DNA of 64,000 nt from Candidatus Gastranaerophilales bacterium (GTDB lineage: Bacteria; Cyanobacteriota; Vampirovibrionia; Gastranaerophilales; Gastranaerophilaceae). The stretch spans positions 27,941 to 91,940 of the forward strand of contig CALVEB010000006.1 of NCBI GenBank assembly GCA_944326465.1. Reading direction: 5' to 3'. Each line of letters starts with the position of its first letter. The stretch's first letter is position 1. The translations under genes and the position numbers were made by a program. The notes below the pieces were generated by a model that saw nothing but the letters and a program-made list of their open reading frames with translations, did no database searches and was not told the DNA's origin. Shown one piece after another: positions 24,321-33,332 of this stretch.

Positions 24321-26233
24321 TCAAGTCCAAAGCCGGTAATCAGGAATATTGCAAGTATATGAAAAAGATTTAGCGGTTGAAAAAGACTTATAAAGCTTAT
24401 TGCAAAAAGGCTTGCTAATATTGACGGGCAGATTATTTTTACGGCATTTTTGAATGTAAAAATAAAACCTAAAAGCAGGTATAATAAAATATAAATCGGG
24501 ACAAGAATTTTTAAACACGCTAATCTAATTTTTTTTATGCCGCCTGATATTTCTGATGGCAGATTTATATAATGAGTATTCTCTATGCCTTCCAGAAACT
24601 CAGGATTATCAACATTATACATAACCATTATTGAATGCGTTTTATCAAGCATAAATTCATTTAACTGATTAATATTTCTAAACGCCTCCTCACTGAAATA
24701 TTTTTTATCAAAATGTCTTATCTGATACAAATTTTCAGGTGTTAAAAGTTCGCTGAATACATTTAATTCACTCTCGTAAAGTTCTGTTCGAAGCATCATA
24801 TTTTCTTTTTGTCTTTTTATAGAAGGTAAAAATTTACTCAATGAATAATATGCAATACTGTTCTCATTAAGCCGTTGCGCAATATTTTCTTCCCGCTCCA
24901 AAATATCCTGCAAATTATCTCCTTCAACAATAATGAAAGATGTATTAGAATTAGCCGATGTAACTTCCTGATAAAGTTTTTCCGCCTCAATCATTTGTTT
25001 TGACGGCTTGTACATCGTTCTTATATCATCATTAAAATGTATCCTGAACAAACCGGCAAGAATAATCAGGCCAAATACAATAAGCAGTTTTTTATTAAAT
25101 TTCAAATCAAATTTATGTTTTGAAGTCTGCGGAGGTAAAAACGGATAAAAAAGAACAACAAGACAATACACCGTAATAAGTCCGGTTGAGGTAAATACAG
25201 CTATTTGTTTTAACAATTCAATACCGGAAAAAAGCAAAATCAATAATGAAGAAACAGTTGTCAGCATACTGACAGTCAGACTTTTTATAACTTTTTTAAT
25301 ATCACTTTCCATAAGGTAATGCAGCGAATAATCCACGCAAATCCCGATTAATGTTGTTGAAAAGACAAATGTCAGAATATGTATCGAAGAAAACAGCAAT
25401 GCACAAACGCAATATCCCATCCCCATGCCTGTAGCAAGACTGAACATTATCGGCAAAAGTATTTTTAACGATCTGAAATACCACAATACAAGTCCGCCAA
25501 CAAATAATGCGGATATTATACAAATGATATTAATTTCATTCATAGACCTTGCGCTTGCGTAATATGAATGCACAGGCGCACCGGTCAAATATATTTTTAT
25601 ATCGTCATTGTTTTGAGAGCGTTGCAAATCTATCAGCTTTTTAACTTCTTTATTTGTTAAAGAAGGCGAAAGTGCAAGTTCTTTTTCCACCACAAGATTA
25701 ATAATTTCGTAGTATTTTCCGTTAACAGAATTCATAACCCCGCCGTCGCCGAGTGATGTTATATAATCCGTAAACAGCAAAAACGGATCTTCTTCCTCCG
25801 GCAATAAAGAAAAACCGAACGGATTATATAAATTATCCACAGCCTGCTGCGTTATTGCCTCAAAATCACCGTTTTTCATTGTCTTATAGTCGTTATACGA
25901 AAGCAGGTTATTCTGATATTTTTTATAAAATTCAAGCGTTTTTACAAAGTTGGCGGATTTTATTTCAAAACTCTTTTTATCTATATTTTTGACAAATTCT
26001 TCCTTTGCCTTTTCAACCAAATCAGGATTGGTACCTTCTATCAAAACATTTATATTAGAAGAATATTTTCCGCTCAATTCAACAAGCAGTTCATCTTTTG
26101 CGTTATCAGAAAAAAAGGCGCGCAAAAGATTTGTTTCAATACGTTCGGGTTTAAGAAATGCCCCAATAGCGACAAACGCCAGTATTGCAATAAAAAATAT
26201 TCTTAGTATGTTTATTTTTTTCATATCAGTCAC
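24077..26233 (-). CDS. apeM: MMPL/RND-family exporter (ApeM-like)
   Basis: 718-residue inner-membrane transporter with two repeats, each made of a membrane helix, a large periplasmic loop and five further helices; 12 membrane segments in all (first helix ILRIFFIAILAFVAIGAFL; last SLGFMLALGLASSYILSILL). It corresponds to the predicted exporter of aryl-polyene clusters, proposed to move the lipid out of the inner membrane to the LolA partner. Its start overlaps the end of the lolA-like gene by 8 bases. Its final 60 codons are antisense to the phosphopantetheinyl transferase tail. Confidence 0.86.
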   Translation of the reverse strand: MTDMKKINILRIFFIAILAFVAIGAFLKPERIETNLLRAFFSDNAKDELLVELSGKYSSNINVLIEGTNPDLVEKAKEEFVKNIDKKSFEIKSANFVKTLEFYKKYQNNLLSYNDYKTMKNGDFEAITQQAVDNLYNPFGFSLLPEEEDPFLLFTDYITSLGDGGVMNSVNGKYYEIINLVVEKELALSPSLTNKEVKKLIDLQRSQNNDDIKIYLTGAPVHSYYASARSMNEINIICIISALFVGGLVLWYFRSLKILLPIMFSLATGMGMGYCVCALLFSSIHILTFVFSTTLIGICVDYSLHYLMESDIKKVIKSLTVSMLTTVSSLLILLFSGIELLKQIAVFTSTGLITVYCLVVLFYPFLPPQTSKHKFDLKFNKKLLIVFGLIILAGLFRIHFNDDIRTMYKPSKQMIEAEKLYQEVTSANSNTSFIIVEGDNLQDILEREENIAQRLNENSIAYYSLSKFLPSIKRQKENMMLRTELYESELNVFSELLTPENLYQIRHFDKKYFSEEAFRNINQLNEFMLDKTHSIMVMYNVDNPEFLEGIENTHYINLPSEISGGIKKIRLACLKILVPIYILLYLLLGFIFTFKNAVKIICPSILASLFAISFISLFQPLNLFHILAIFLITGFGLDYAIFRFNGSKNSNDAVLISCITTVFSFLLLAFTSFKLISSLGFMLALGLASSYILSILLISKDSPLKTDNINSGSNLTVQ

Positions 26234-26735
26234 AATAAAATTTTATTTTTGTGTTTGTACCGTTTAGCGGGTTTATATTAATTTGATTAATATTTTTTTC
26301 ACCTGTTATAATAATATTTTTCAACTGCTGCGCCGCCGGAGATTTTGCTTTTGGCTGCAGCGCAACTGTCCAGATACCGTTTTCGTTATGATAAAAAAGA
26401 TTGAAATTTTTGTTTATAACTGAGTAATTTTTGTTTGCAATAGAGGTAATAATTTCGTTTATCTGCTTGTTACCGGTAGATGTGTAAGAAGTTGTTGTCT
26501 TAACCGGATAAAGTGTTTCAAATATTACACCTTTTTCTTTGATAAAATGAAAATTTCCGCCGGATTGTAATGTTCGCTGCGGAAAAACTTTTTCCTGTGT
26601 AAATTTACAGGAAATACTGTTAAACTGCGGCAGACTTTCAACAACTGTTTGAGTTTCAGCCGGATAATCAAAAATATCCGCCAGAGAGTATGTGCCAAAT
26701 ATTAAAAATACAAAAATTATGAGATACTTAAACAT
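26226..26735 (-). CDS. apeL: LolA-like periplasmic lipid carrier (ApeL-like)
   Basis: 169 residues from ATG 26735: signal peptide MFKYLIIFVFLIFGTYSLA, then a LolA-type half-barrel (ISCKFTQEKVFPQRTLQSGGNFHF, as in the usual F-Q-K...L-SGxF pattern). Members chaperone lipids across the periplasm; in aryl-polyene clusters this one is thought to deliver the product to the outer membrane. An upstream in-frame start would add 22 basic residues and destroy the signal peptide, so I reject it. It overlaps the thioesterase gene by 19 bases, implying translational coupling. A Cys near the C-terminus (FYCD) is notable. Confidence 0.82.
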   Translation of the reverse strand: MFKYLIIFVFLIFGTYSLADIFDYPAETQTVVESLPQFNSISCKFTQEKVFPQRTLQSGGNFHFIKEKGVIFETLYPVKTTTSYTSTGNKQINEIITSIANKNYSVINKNFNLFYHNENGIWTVALQPKAKSPAAQQLKNIIITGEKNINQININPLNGTNTKIKFYCD

Positions 26736-27136
26736 TTTAATCCTTCTTTTAATCCTTGCGGAGCGTCGTATAAACTTTTGCGGGAAACCGCATCCACGCA
26801 AATCTGCATTGTGGAAGCTTTGAATATTACATCTCCGCTTTGAATATCTTTTATTTCATATTTTATTTTTAATGAAGGTTCATACTCTTCCAAACTTGCT
26901 TTTATCAGAAGTTTTTGGGAAAGTGTAGCGGATTTAATAAATTTCATATCCATTTTTGCTATAGGATAAACATAACCGTCTCTAACCATTTCAGGATAGC
27001 TGTAACCGATCTTTTCAAGCAATTTGCAGCGTGCGATTTCCGTATATTTGACATAATTTCCATGCCAGACAACATTCATCGGGTCTAAATCGAAAAACGG
27101 CACCTCTATTTCTATTTCTTCTTCAGCATAACTCAT
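26717..27136 (-). CDS. apeK: Acyl-CoA/ACP thioesterase, hotdog fold (ApeK-like)
   Basis: 139 residues of the 4-hydroxybenzoyl-CoA thioesterase/YbgC type. The catalytic Asp lies in FFDLDPMNVVWHGNYVKY, with the usual D-x-M-x-V-x-H-x-Y spacing. Likely hydrolyses acyl-ACP or acyl-CoA for release or proofreading in polyene synthesis. It is cytoplasmic, placed between the AMP-ligase and the LolA gene, as in E. coli-type clusters apart from the missing ApeJ. Confidence 0.85.
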   Translation of the reverse strand: MSYAEEEIEIEVPFFDLDPMNVVWHGNYVKYTEIARCKLLEKIGYSYPEMVRDGYVYPIAKMDMKFIKSATLSQKLLIKASLEEYEPSLKIKYEIKDIQSGDVIFKASTMQICVDAVSRKSLYDAPQGLKEGLKCLSIS

Positions 27137-27173
27137 ATTATTTTAACCTTTTTTTGAATTATAAAACAAAATT

Positions 27174-28727
27174 TTATTTTATAAAAGTACCCGATGAGAA
27201 TATATTTTGTCCGTCTGTATAGGTATAATCAACAGAAAGATCATTACTCTTGAGGATAAGTTGTATTTTTGCATCCGGTTTTATGACTTTTGTGAATTTG
27301 ATTTTTTTGATTTTATTGCAAGGAATTTCAATTTTAAAAATATTTTCCGCATAAAAATGAGCAAAAAATAACTGCACAACCCCGGGGAGTATCGGCAAAT
27401 CAGGGAAATGTCCGTTGAAAAAATTACTGTTTTTCAAAAATGCCAGAGTAATTTGCGCACAATTTTTATCTGAATTTATATCAAACACAAGCGGAAGCGA
27501 AAGATTCAGCCCGAAAATCATCTCCAGCTTTTCACGGTCAATTTTACCCGTAACGTTTTTAGGTATTTCAGGTAAAAAGCGCCATTTTTGCGGGTATAAT
27601 TCTGAATACGCCGCAACATGCGACTTCAAAATTTTGATTAACTCAACAGATCCTGTTTCCAGCAATTTTTCTTTGCCTTCTTGCGTCAATACTACTGCCG
27701 CTGCAATTTTTTCATTGTATTTGAAACAATAACTGTTTTCTATTAATTCATTTTTATTCAGATACTCTTCCAGTTCAACTGCTGAAATACGTTTTTCCTG
27801 TATTTTTAATATTCTGTCAGCACGACCTGTTATTTTAAACCTGTTACCGTCAAGTTCAATCAAATCACCCATAACCTGTTCGTTTTCGAGAAAATACCTT
27901 GATTTTATGTGTATAACACTGTCACTGTCAACAGACACTTCAACATCAGAAAAAGCTGTCAGCCAATCAGCGGTTGATGATGTACGGTATGCAATAATGC
28001 CGCATTCCGTGCTTCCGTAGATGTCTATAACATTGGATTTTTCTTCAAAAAATGCAAAAGTACTGTTTTTTAATTTATCACCTGCCGTAAAAATATATTT
28101 TGGCGGCACAGGGTTTATATTATATTTTGCCATTCTGTCAAGAAATGACGGGGTTGAAATAAAAACATAATCCTGCTGTTCAATTTGTTCTGGAAATTTA
28201 ATTATATCAGTATCAATGACATAACCATTTACCAGCGGAAACATAAGAGCAAATGTCATGCCGAACATGTGCGACATTTTTGTTGTTGTAATAAAGACAA
28301 GATTTTTATCTGGCGAAAACTTTTCATACAAATCATTTGCTTCATTAAGCAAATTTTGTAATGATTTACGCGCCTTTTTCATCCTGCCTGTTGAGCCGGA
28401 TGTGTAAAAGTTGATAAATACCTCATCAGGATTAACCTCCGGTATTACGAAATCCATGTCAGATGCTTGAACAGTATCAATAAAATCACCTTCAAGTATT
28501 TGGCGTTTGTTTTTGTCGGTCAACAGAAAAAGTTCTTTACCTGAATAAATCCCGGCCAGAAAATTCAATACGAATTCAAAATTATCCTCTTCACACAAAA
28601 GGAGATTTTTGCATTCCTGTACAGCAAGATATGCAGCACGTCCTGACACAAGCTTTTTAAGCTCAGCCCCGCAGTATTCTTTTCCTTTTGATTTTAATAT
28701 TACTTTTTCATCACCGAAATTAAACAT
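27174..28727 (-). CDS. AMP-dependent acyl ligase fused to a hotdog dehydratase (ApeH-ApeI-like)
   Basis: 517 residues. The adenylation domain (residues 1-400) has the P-loop FYTSGSTGRMKKARKS, YGSTECG, the hinge TGRADRILKIQEKRIS and the catalytic-lysine segment NVTGKIDREKL. From about residue 420 a FabA/FabZ-like hotdog domain follows with the active-site stretch FFNGHFPDLPILPGV. In E. coli-type clusters these are separate proteins, ApeH (activates the aromatic starter) and ApeI (dehydratase). The fusion would couple starter loading and chain dehydration. It overlaps the ApeG-like gene by 8 bases. Confidence 0.85.
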   Translation of the reverse strand: MFNFGDEKVILKSKGKEYCGAELKKLVSGRAAYLAVQECKNLLLCEEDNFEFVLNFLAGIYSGKELFLLTDKNKRQILEGDFIDTVQASDMDFVIPEVNPDEVFINFYTSGSTGRMKKARKSLQNLLNEANDLYEKFSPDKNLVFITTTKMSHMFGMTFALMFPLVNGYVIDTDIIKFPEQIEQQDYVFISTPSFLDRMAKYNINPVPPKYIFTAGDKLKNSTFAFFEEKSNVIDIYGSTECGIIAYRTSSTADWLTAFSDVEVSVDSDSVIHIKSRYFLENEQVMGDLIELDGNRFKITGRADRILKIQEKRISAVELEEYLNKNELIENSYCFKYNEKIAAAVVLTQEGKEKLLETGSVELIKILKSHVAAYSELYPQKWRFLPEIPKNVTGKIDREKLEMIFGLNLSLPLVFDINSDKNCAQITLAFLKNSNFFNGHFPDLPILPGVVQLFFAHFYAENIFKIEIPCNKIKKIKFTKVIKPDAKIQLILKSNDLSVDYTYTDGQNIFSSGTFIK

Positions 28728-29121
28728 TATGCCGTCTCTTGAAAATAAGCCTTATTATGTATTCAACGCCGAACACCATGCCTGTCAAAAGATATGATAC
28801 ACAGCCGTTATATATAGTCCAAACCTTTGAACTCATAAATATTGTAGCAAAAGATACCAGAAAGTTAAATATCAAAAAAACACACCATACATAAGTCAGG
28901 TTGCGGGTGTATTGTTTGACAATCTCCGGCAATTCTTTTCCTCCCTCCATTATTTTTGCAAATTTCTGTATAATGGTTTCTTTAGTAAAAATTGATGAGA
29001 AAAATATAAAGAAAATTAAAAGATTAATTAATGCAGGATAAAATTTAAGCGCAATAAAATTGGTAAAATGGAATATACCGATTACGACAAATGTAAATAG
29101 TACGGGAAAAATCATTCGCAT
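28720..29121 (-). CDS. apeG: ApeG-like membrane protein (COG4648 type)
   Basis: 133-residue inner-membrane protein with four hydrophobic segments (FPVLFTFVVIGIFHF, FYPALINLLIFFIFFSSIF, LTYVWCVFLIFNFLVSF, VSYLLTGMVFGVEYII). It matches the small predicted membrane protein next to the ACP genes in aryl-polyene clusters. Its biochemical role is not established. It overlaps both neighbours by about 8-10 bases, so it is strictly in the operon. Confidence 0.78.
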   Translation of the reverse strand: MRMIFPVLFTFVVIGIFHFTNFIALKFYPALINLLIFFIFFSSIFTKETIIQKFAKIMEGGKELPEIVKQYTRNLTYVWCVFLIFNFLVSFATIFMSSKVWTIYNGCVSYLLTGMVFGVEYIIRLIFKRRHNV

Positions 29122-29369
29122 AACAGTTCATCAATCGCGTTAACTACATCCTCAATAGTTCTGATTTGCTTAAAATTCTCAGGAGATATTTTTTTATGAG
29201 TGAATTGCTGGACTCGAACAGCTAAATCCACTGCATCTATACTGTCCAGTTCAAGATCTTCAAAAAGGTTTGCCTGAGGTGTTATTTTTGCTTCATCTAT
29301 TTCAAAATCCTCAGTCAGAATCTTTGTTAATTCTTTTAATATAGTATCTTTTGTCAGCTTCTCACTCAT
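29112..29369 (-). CDS. apeF: Acyl carrier protein (ApeF-like)
   Basis: 85-residue acidic ACP. The phosphopantetheine serine is in LFEDLELDSIDAVDLAV (the DSI serine). It carries starter or growing chains; activation is presumably by the Sfp-type transferase at 23637. It is the second of two adjacent, clearly different ACPs, four bases behind the first, as in E. coli-type clusters where ApeE and ApeF have distinct roles. Confidence 0.9.
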   Translation of the reverse strand: MSEKLTKDTILKELTKILTEDFEIDEAKITPQANLFEDLELDSIDAVDLAVRVQQFTHKKISPENFKQIRTIEDVVNAIDELLCE

Positions 29370-29372
29370 CTT

Positions 29373-29633
29373 CTAATCCTGCTTTGTCTGCGCCTGAATA
29401 AAATCTGCAAGGGTTTTGACAGAATAAAAATGTTTTTTATTTTCATCATTATCAGCCCCCATTTTGAGATTATATTTTTTCTTGAGCGCCATACCTAATT
29501 CCAACGCATCAATAGAATCCAGACCTAACCCTTCAACAAACAACGGAGCATTTTCATCAATGTCTGCAGGTGTAATATCTTCCAGATCCAGCGAATCTAT
29601 TATAAGTTGTTTTATCTCTTCTATAATCATCAT
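29373..29633 (-). CDS. apeE: Acyl carrier protein (ApeE-like)
   Basis: 86-residue ACP with the attachment motif GLGLDSIDALELGMAL. I start it at ATG 29633, five bases behind AAAGG, although an in-frame ATG exists at 29648. Together with the following ACP it forms the dual-carrier module of the polyene synthase. The longer C-terminal part (after residue 65) is Lys/Asp-rich. Confidence 0.9.
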   Translation of the reverse strand: MMIIEEIKQLIIDSLDLEDITPADIDENAPLFVEGLGLDSIDALELGMALKKKYNLKMGADNDENKKHFYSVKTLADFIQAQTKQD

Positions 29634-29681
29634 CTTAACCTTTAACATTATGATAATCTAACAAATTCAGAATGTCAAATT

Positions 29682-30413
29682 TTATATTTCCTGTTTTATA
29701 ATATCCATAATTTCTTTGCGTGCCTTTATATCCGAAACATGCGAAAAATCTTGCGGTAAGATTTCATCCTTAACTTCAATATTATAATTCACAACCCTAT
29801 CACCTATATCATAAATCGGCTGATTTTTCTGCAAAAATGGATAATCCGTTGTTATCTTAACCGGCACAATTGCCGTATTTGAATGAAGGGAAATAACAGC
29901 TGACCCCTTATGTAATTTGATATCCTCATCAGGTTTTGTTCTTGTTCCGGTAGGGAAAATTATTATATTAAACCCTTCTTTCAGGAATTTATCTGTTTCC
30001 GTCTTAAAATCATCTATATCAATATCGTTGATTATATAAATTGATTTAACTATATTCCTGAAAAGCGGATTTTTTAGCGTATCTTTTTTGGCAAGACAGG
30101 TAGAATTAGGGATTAATCCTATTAATATCACAATATCAATAAATGTCGGATGGCTTGCCACAATTATTTTACCTGACAAATTAGCCAGACCCGCTTCATC
30201 ATTACAATTTACTTTGATAAGTTTTATTTTTTGTAAAAAGTCTTTAAAAAATTTCCAGGAGGAATGTATAACACCGGCATAAGCAAATTTTCTGCGTTCA
30301 ACCGGCGTTTTCAGCGTTATATACGGAAAAATAAAAAAACTAATTACACCTGCTCCAAATCCAAAAAGGACAAAGCAAAACAGTATTAAACAAGAGCGCC
30401 AGAGTCTAATCAT
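29682..30413 (-). CDS. apeD: PlsC-like 1-acylglycerol-3-phosphate acyltransferase (ApeD-like)
   Basis: 243 residues: an N-terminal membrane segment (LILFCFVLFGFGAGVISFFIF), the acyltransferase motif SHPTFIDIV (NHX4D type, Asn replaced by Ser) and the phosphate-binding FPTGTRTKPDE. In aryl-polyene clusters ApeD joins polyene chains to a lipid acceptor. It overlaps the upstream ketosynthase-like gene by four bases. Assignment as ApeD rests on its position between the apeC-like gene and the ACPs. Confidence 0.85.
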   Translation of the reverse strand: MIRLWRSCLILFCFVLFGFGAGVISFFIFPYITLKTPVERRKFAYAGVIHSSWKFFKDFLQKIKLIKVNCNDEAGLANLSGKIIVASHPTFIDIVILIGLIPNSTCLAKKDTLKNPLFRNIVKSIYIINDIDIDDFKTETDKFLKEGFNIIIFPTGTRTKPDEDIKLHKGSAVISLHSNTAIVPVKITTDYPFLQKNQPIYDIGDRVVNYNIEVKDEILPQDFSHVSDIKARKEIMDIIKQEI

Positions 30414-31003
30414 ACAAGCCTCCGTAAGGTATAAAAAACTGCTCTGTATTCATCTGATTTTCCTGATAAAAAATTAACAAAATCGTCATAATTATCTGAA
30501 ACTTTATGGTTTGTTTCTTTTATAAATTCTATTTTATCAGCGCCGTCAGCAGGGATTTTCCCTATTAAACACGCAACAGCAACAGGTTCAGGAAGTGTAT
30601 CCGCATAACAAAAAAGTGTAGGTTTATCTTCACTAAAAGCTTCCCAGAACCCGTTAGAAATAGTATGTTCTCCGGCAGAAACCGCATTGTATTTGCTTGT
30701 AATCTTATGGAACAAAGAAAATGTGCCCACTGCTGCATTATGAACTGACGAACTGAATGCAACCGGCGAAACCTCATTTTCTTCAGTGTACTGCTTTATT
30801 AGTTTTTCCAGCCTGTCAAATTCCCCGATGCGGGACGCAAAGACAATATTAACATCACGCCCATCATAGCAGCTATTCAGGACATAAAACGTTAGTTTTG
30901 CAAGCAGGCTGAGCTTTCGGCGCATAAGCATCGGAACAAATGACAAATCAGGTTTGTCATCTTTTGAATAAGCCGTTTTGTATATGAAAAAATTTTCATT
31001 CAT
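30410..31003 (-). CDS. apeC: Ketosynthase-like chain-length factor (ApeC-like)
   Basis: 197-residue protein corresponding to the N-terminal half of a beta-ketoacyl synthase (PF13723-type). The typical segment FSSSVHNAAVGTFSLFHKI is present and the catalytic Cys is absent. Homologues form a heterodimer with the ApeO ketosynthase, setting chain length. It is the first gene of the leftward operon, starting 29 bases from the divergent ApeO-like gene. No ribosome site is visible; TAGTAT lies six bases before the ATG. Confidence 0.8.
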   Translation of the reverse strand: MNENFFIYKTAYSKDDKPDLSFVPMLMRRKLSLLAKLTFYVLNSCYDGRDVNIVFASRIGEFDRLEKLIKQYTEENEVSPVAFSSSVHNAAVGTFSLFHKITSKYNAVSAGEHTISNGFWEAFSEDKPTLFCYADTLPEPVAVACLIGKIPADGADKIEFIKETNHKVSDNYDDFVNFLSGKSDEYRAVFYTLRRLV

Positions 31004-31032
31004 GCTAATATACTAATATAGTTGGAGAGAAA
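31004..31032. promoter_or_regulatory. Divergent promoter region of the polyene cluster
   Basis: Only 29 bases separate the starts of the two arms. Overlapping TAATATACTAATATAG can serve as -10 boxes in both directions; -35 elements must lie inside the opposite genes. GGAGAG serves the right arm. Confidence 0.5.
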
Positions 31033-32163
31033 ATGCAAAAAAAGATTTATATCACCGATTATAATGCAATATGTAACCTCGGCAATAATATTGACCGTAT
31101 TTTTGAGAATGCTGTTAAAGGTGATACTGATTTTCTTACTTTAGACAACGAACTTATTAAAGGTAAAGAATTTTATTTCGGGAAAATTAACGCTGAACTT
31201 CCTATTATTGAAGCAGAAAACTTTAACCTGCGCTGTAACAGACTTTTGTTATACCTTATAAACAGCATGCAAAAAAGTATCTCAGGACTAATTTCAAAAT
31301 ACGGAACTGCCCGTATTGCAGTTGTGACGGCAACAACAAATTCAGGCATTGAAGAATACGAAAAATCGCATAATCCTAAACATTTTGAAATAGGCAATCC
31401 TGCGGTATTCATAAAAAATCACCTCGGACTTAATAATTTTTATGAATGTATTTCAACGGCCTGCTCATCAGGCATTAAGACGTTTTCAACAGCGCAAAAG
31501 CTTCTGAATAAAGATATCTGCGACGCTGTAATTGTTGCGGGCGTCGATTCTCTTGCCAAACTTCCGGTATATGGTTTTCATTCGCTGGAAGTGCTTTCGG
31601 ATAAAAAATCTAATCCTTTTTCCAAAAACAGAAACGGGATTAATATCGGAGAAGCTGCTGCAATGTTTGTTATAGAAAAGCAGGGAAGCGGAATTTGTAT
31701 AAAAGGCACAGGCGAAACCTCGGACGCTTATCATGCCGCAACACCGGATCCTAAAGGGTATCAAGCTTCACATGCAATAAAAATTGCGCTGGGAAATGCA
31801 AATCTGTCCCCTGATGCAATTGATTACATAAACCTTCACGGAACAGGTACTATAGCCAATGATTTAATGGAAGCAAATGCGATTTATAGTGTTTTCGGAG
31901 GCTGTACAGAGGCAAGTTCAACAAAACCTCTGACAGGTCATTGTCTCGGGGCTGCAGCCGCTTTAGAAACCGCTCTTTGTTGTCATGTAATAAAAAATCA
32001 AACGGTTTTACCGCATATTTATGACGGAGAATATGATTTTTCACTGCCGCAAATTAATCTAGTCACAAAAGCTGTTAAAAAAGATATAAATAACGTATTA
32101 TGTACATCATTCGGGTTTGGCGGTACCAACGCCGCAATAATTTTAGGGAGGGAAAATGACTAA
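31033..32163 (+). CDS. apeO: Beta-ketoacyl-ACP synthase (ApeO-like)
   Basis: 376-residue KAS I/II-type condensing enzyme with the catalytic triad visible: Cys in STACSSGIKTF, His in NLHGTGT, and His in LTGHCLGAAA. It elongates the aryl chain, probably as partner of the ApeC-like protein. The C-terminus FGFGGTNAAI is typical. It is slightly shorter than standard KAS II (about 410). It starts the rightward operon behind GGAGAG and overlaps the dehydratase gene by 8 bases. Confidence 0.9.
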   Translation: MQKKIYITDYNAICNLGNNIDRIFENAVKGDTDFLTLDNELIKGKEFYFGKINAELPIIEAENFNLRCNRLLLYLINSMQKSISGLISKYGTARIAVVTATTNSGIEEYEKSHNPKHFEIGNPAVFIKNHLGLNNFYECISTACSSGIKTFSTAQKLLNKDICDAVIVAGVDSLAKLPVYGFHSLEVLSDKKSNPFSKNRNGINIGEAAAMFVIEKQGSGICIKGTGETSDAYHAATPDPKGYQASHAIKIALGNANLSPDAIDYINLHGTGTIANDLMEANAIYSVFGGCTEASSTKPLTGHCLGAAAALETALCCHVIKNQTVLPHIYDGEYDFSLPQINLVTKAVKKDINNVLCTSFGFGGTNAAIILGREND

Positions 32164-32611
32164 TTACGATATGACAAAAGTTTTGCCGCACAAACCGCCT
32201 ATGATTCTCATTGACGATGTTCTGGAATACAATCTTGAAGAAAGATCCGTAAGCGCTATAGTCAATATTAATGAAGATAAGTTGTTTTTTGATAAATCAA
32301 TAAACGGCGTTCATTCAACTGTCGGAATTGAATTTATGGCACAAACAATCGGCTGCTATTCGTATTTCAGGAATGATATGAAGCCGCCCGGTATCGGATT
32401 CTTGTTAGGTTCAAGGTTATTTAATTGTAATATTCCTTATTTTGAAAACGGCAAAACATACAAAATCACCGCAAAAGAAATTTTTACAGATAATAAACTT
32501 GTTTCATTTGAGTGTTTAATTTATAATGATAATGAAGTATGCGCTCAGGCAGTAATCAATGCTTACATGCCGGCGAACAAAATAGACCTGATAGGGATGT
32601 TAAATGGATAA
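32156..32611 (+). CDS. apeP: 3-hydroxyacyl-ACP dehydratase, hotdog fold (ApeP-like)
   Basis: 151 residues. LPHKPPMILIDDV is the typical opening of FabZ/ApeP-type dehydratases, and VGIEFMAQTIGCYSYF holds the catalytic Glu helix. It dehydrates 3-hydroxyacyl intermediates to give the conjugated polyene. Together with the hotdog domain fused to the ligase this makes two dehydratases, as ApeI and ApeP in E. coli. It overlaps genes on both sides by 8 bases. Confidence 0.86.
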   Translation: MTNYDMTKVLPHKPPMILIDDVLEYNLEERSVSAIVNINEDKLFFDKSINGVHSTVGIEFMAQTIGCYSYFRNDMKPPGIGFLLGSRLFNCNIPYFENGKTYKITAKEIFTDNKLVSFECLIYNDNEVCAQAVINAYMPANKIDLIGMLNG

Positions 32612-33332
32612 AACAGTATTAATCACCGGTTCAAGCCGCGGAATAGGAAAAGAAACAGCTTTATATCTTGCGAAAAACGGATATGACATTGTTTTGCACT
32701 GCAACAACAATATTAAAAACGCGGAAGAAACAGCCGCATTAATTGAAGAATACGGATGCAAGACAAGAATTTTACAATTCAATATATCCGATAGAGAGCA
32801 GTGTAAAAAAGTTTTGACAGAAGATATTGAAAAACACGGAATATATTACGGTGTTGTTCTGAATGCAGGAATCGCAAAAGATAATGTTTTCCCTGCGATG
32901 GAAGATTCTGAATGGGATGATGTCCTAAATACAAATCTCGGCGGGTTTTACAATGTCTTGAAACCGGTTGTTATGCCTATGATATCAGCAAGAATCAAAG
33001 GAAGAATTATCACTATGTCCTCTGTATCCGGTCTTGCCGGAAACCGCGGACAGGTAAATTACAGTGCCTCAAAAGCAGGTATTATCGGCGCAACAAAATC
33101 TCTTGCATTAGAACTTGCAAAACGCGGAATTACTGTTAATTGCGTTGCTCCGGGTGTGATAGAAACCGATATGACACAGGATCTGCCTGTTGATGAAATA
33201 AAAAAAATCATTCCGATGAAACGTTTTGGCAGCGCAAAAGAAGTTGCAAGTCTTATAAATTTTCTTATGAGTGAAGATGCATCATACATTACAGGTCAAG
33301 TTATTTCTGTAAACGGAGGGCTGTATTTGTGA
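32604..33332 (+). CDS. apeQ: 3-oxoacyl-ACP reductase (ApeQ/FabG-like)
   Basis: 242-residue short-chain dehydrogenase. Seen: NADP motif GSSRGIGKETA near residue 8, NAGI (LNAGIAKDN), catalytic Ser in MSSVSG and YSASK (Tyr/Lys), and the C-terminal GQVISVNGG. It reduces 3-oxoacyl-ACP in each elongation cycle. It overlaps the preceding gene by 8 bases and the following one by a GTGA overlap. Confidence 0.92.
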   Translation: MDKTVLITGSSRGIGKETALYLAKNGYDIVLHCNNNIKNAEETAALIEEYGCKTRILQFNISDREQCKKVLTEDIEKHGIYYGVVLNAGIAKDNVFPAMEDSEWDDVLNTNLGGFYNVLKPVVMPMISARIKGRIITMSSVSGLAGNRGQVNYSASKAGIIGATKSLALELAKRGITVNCVAPGVIETDMTQDLPVDEIKKIIPMKRFGSAKEVASLINFLMSEDASYITGQVISVNGGLYL

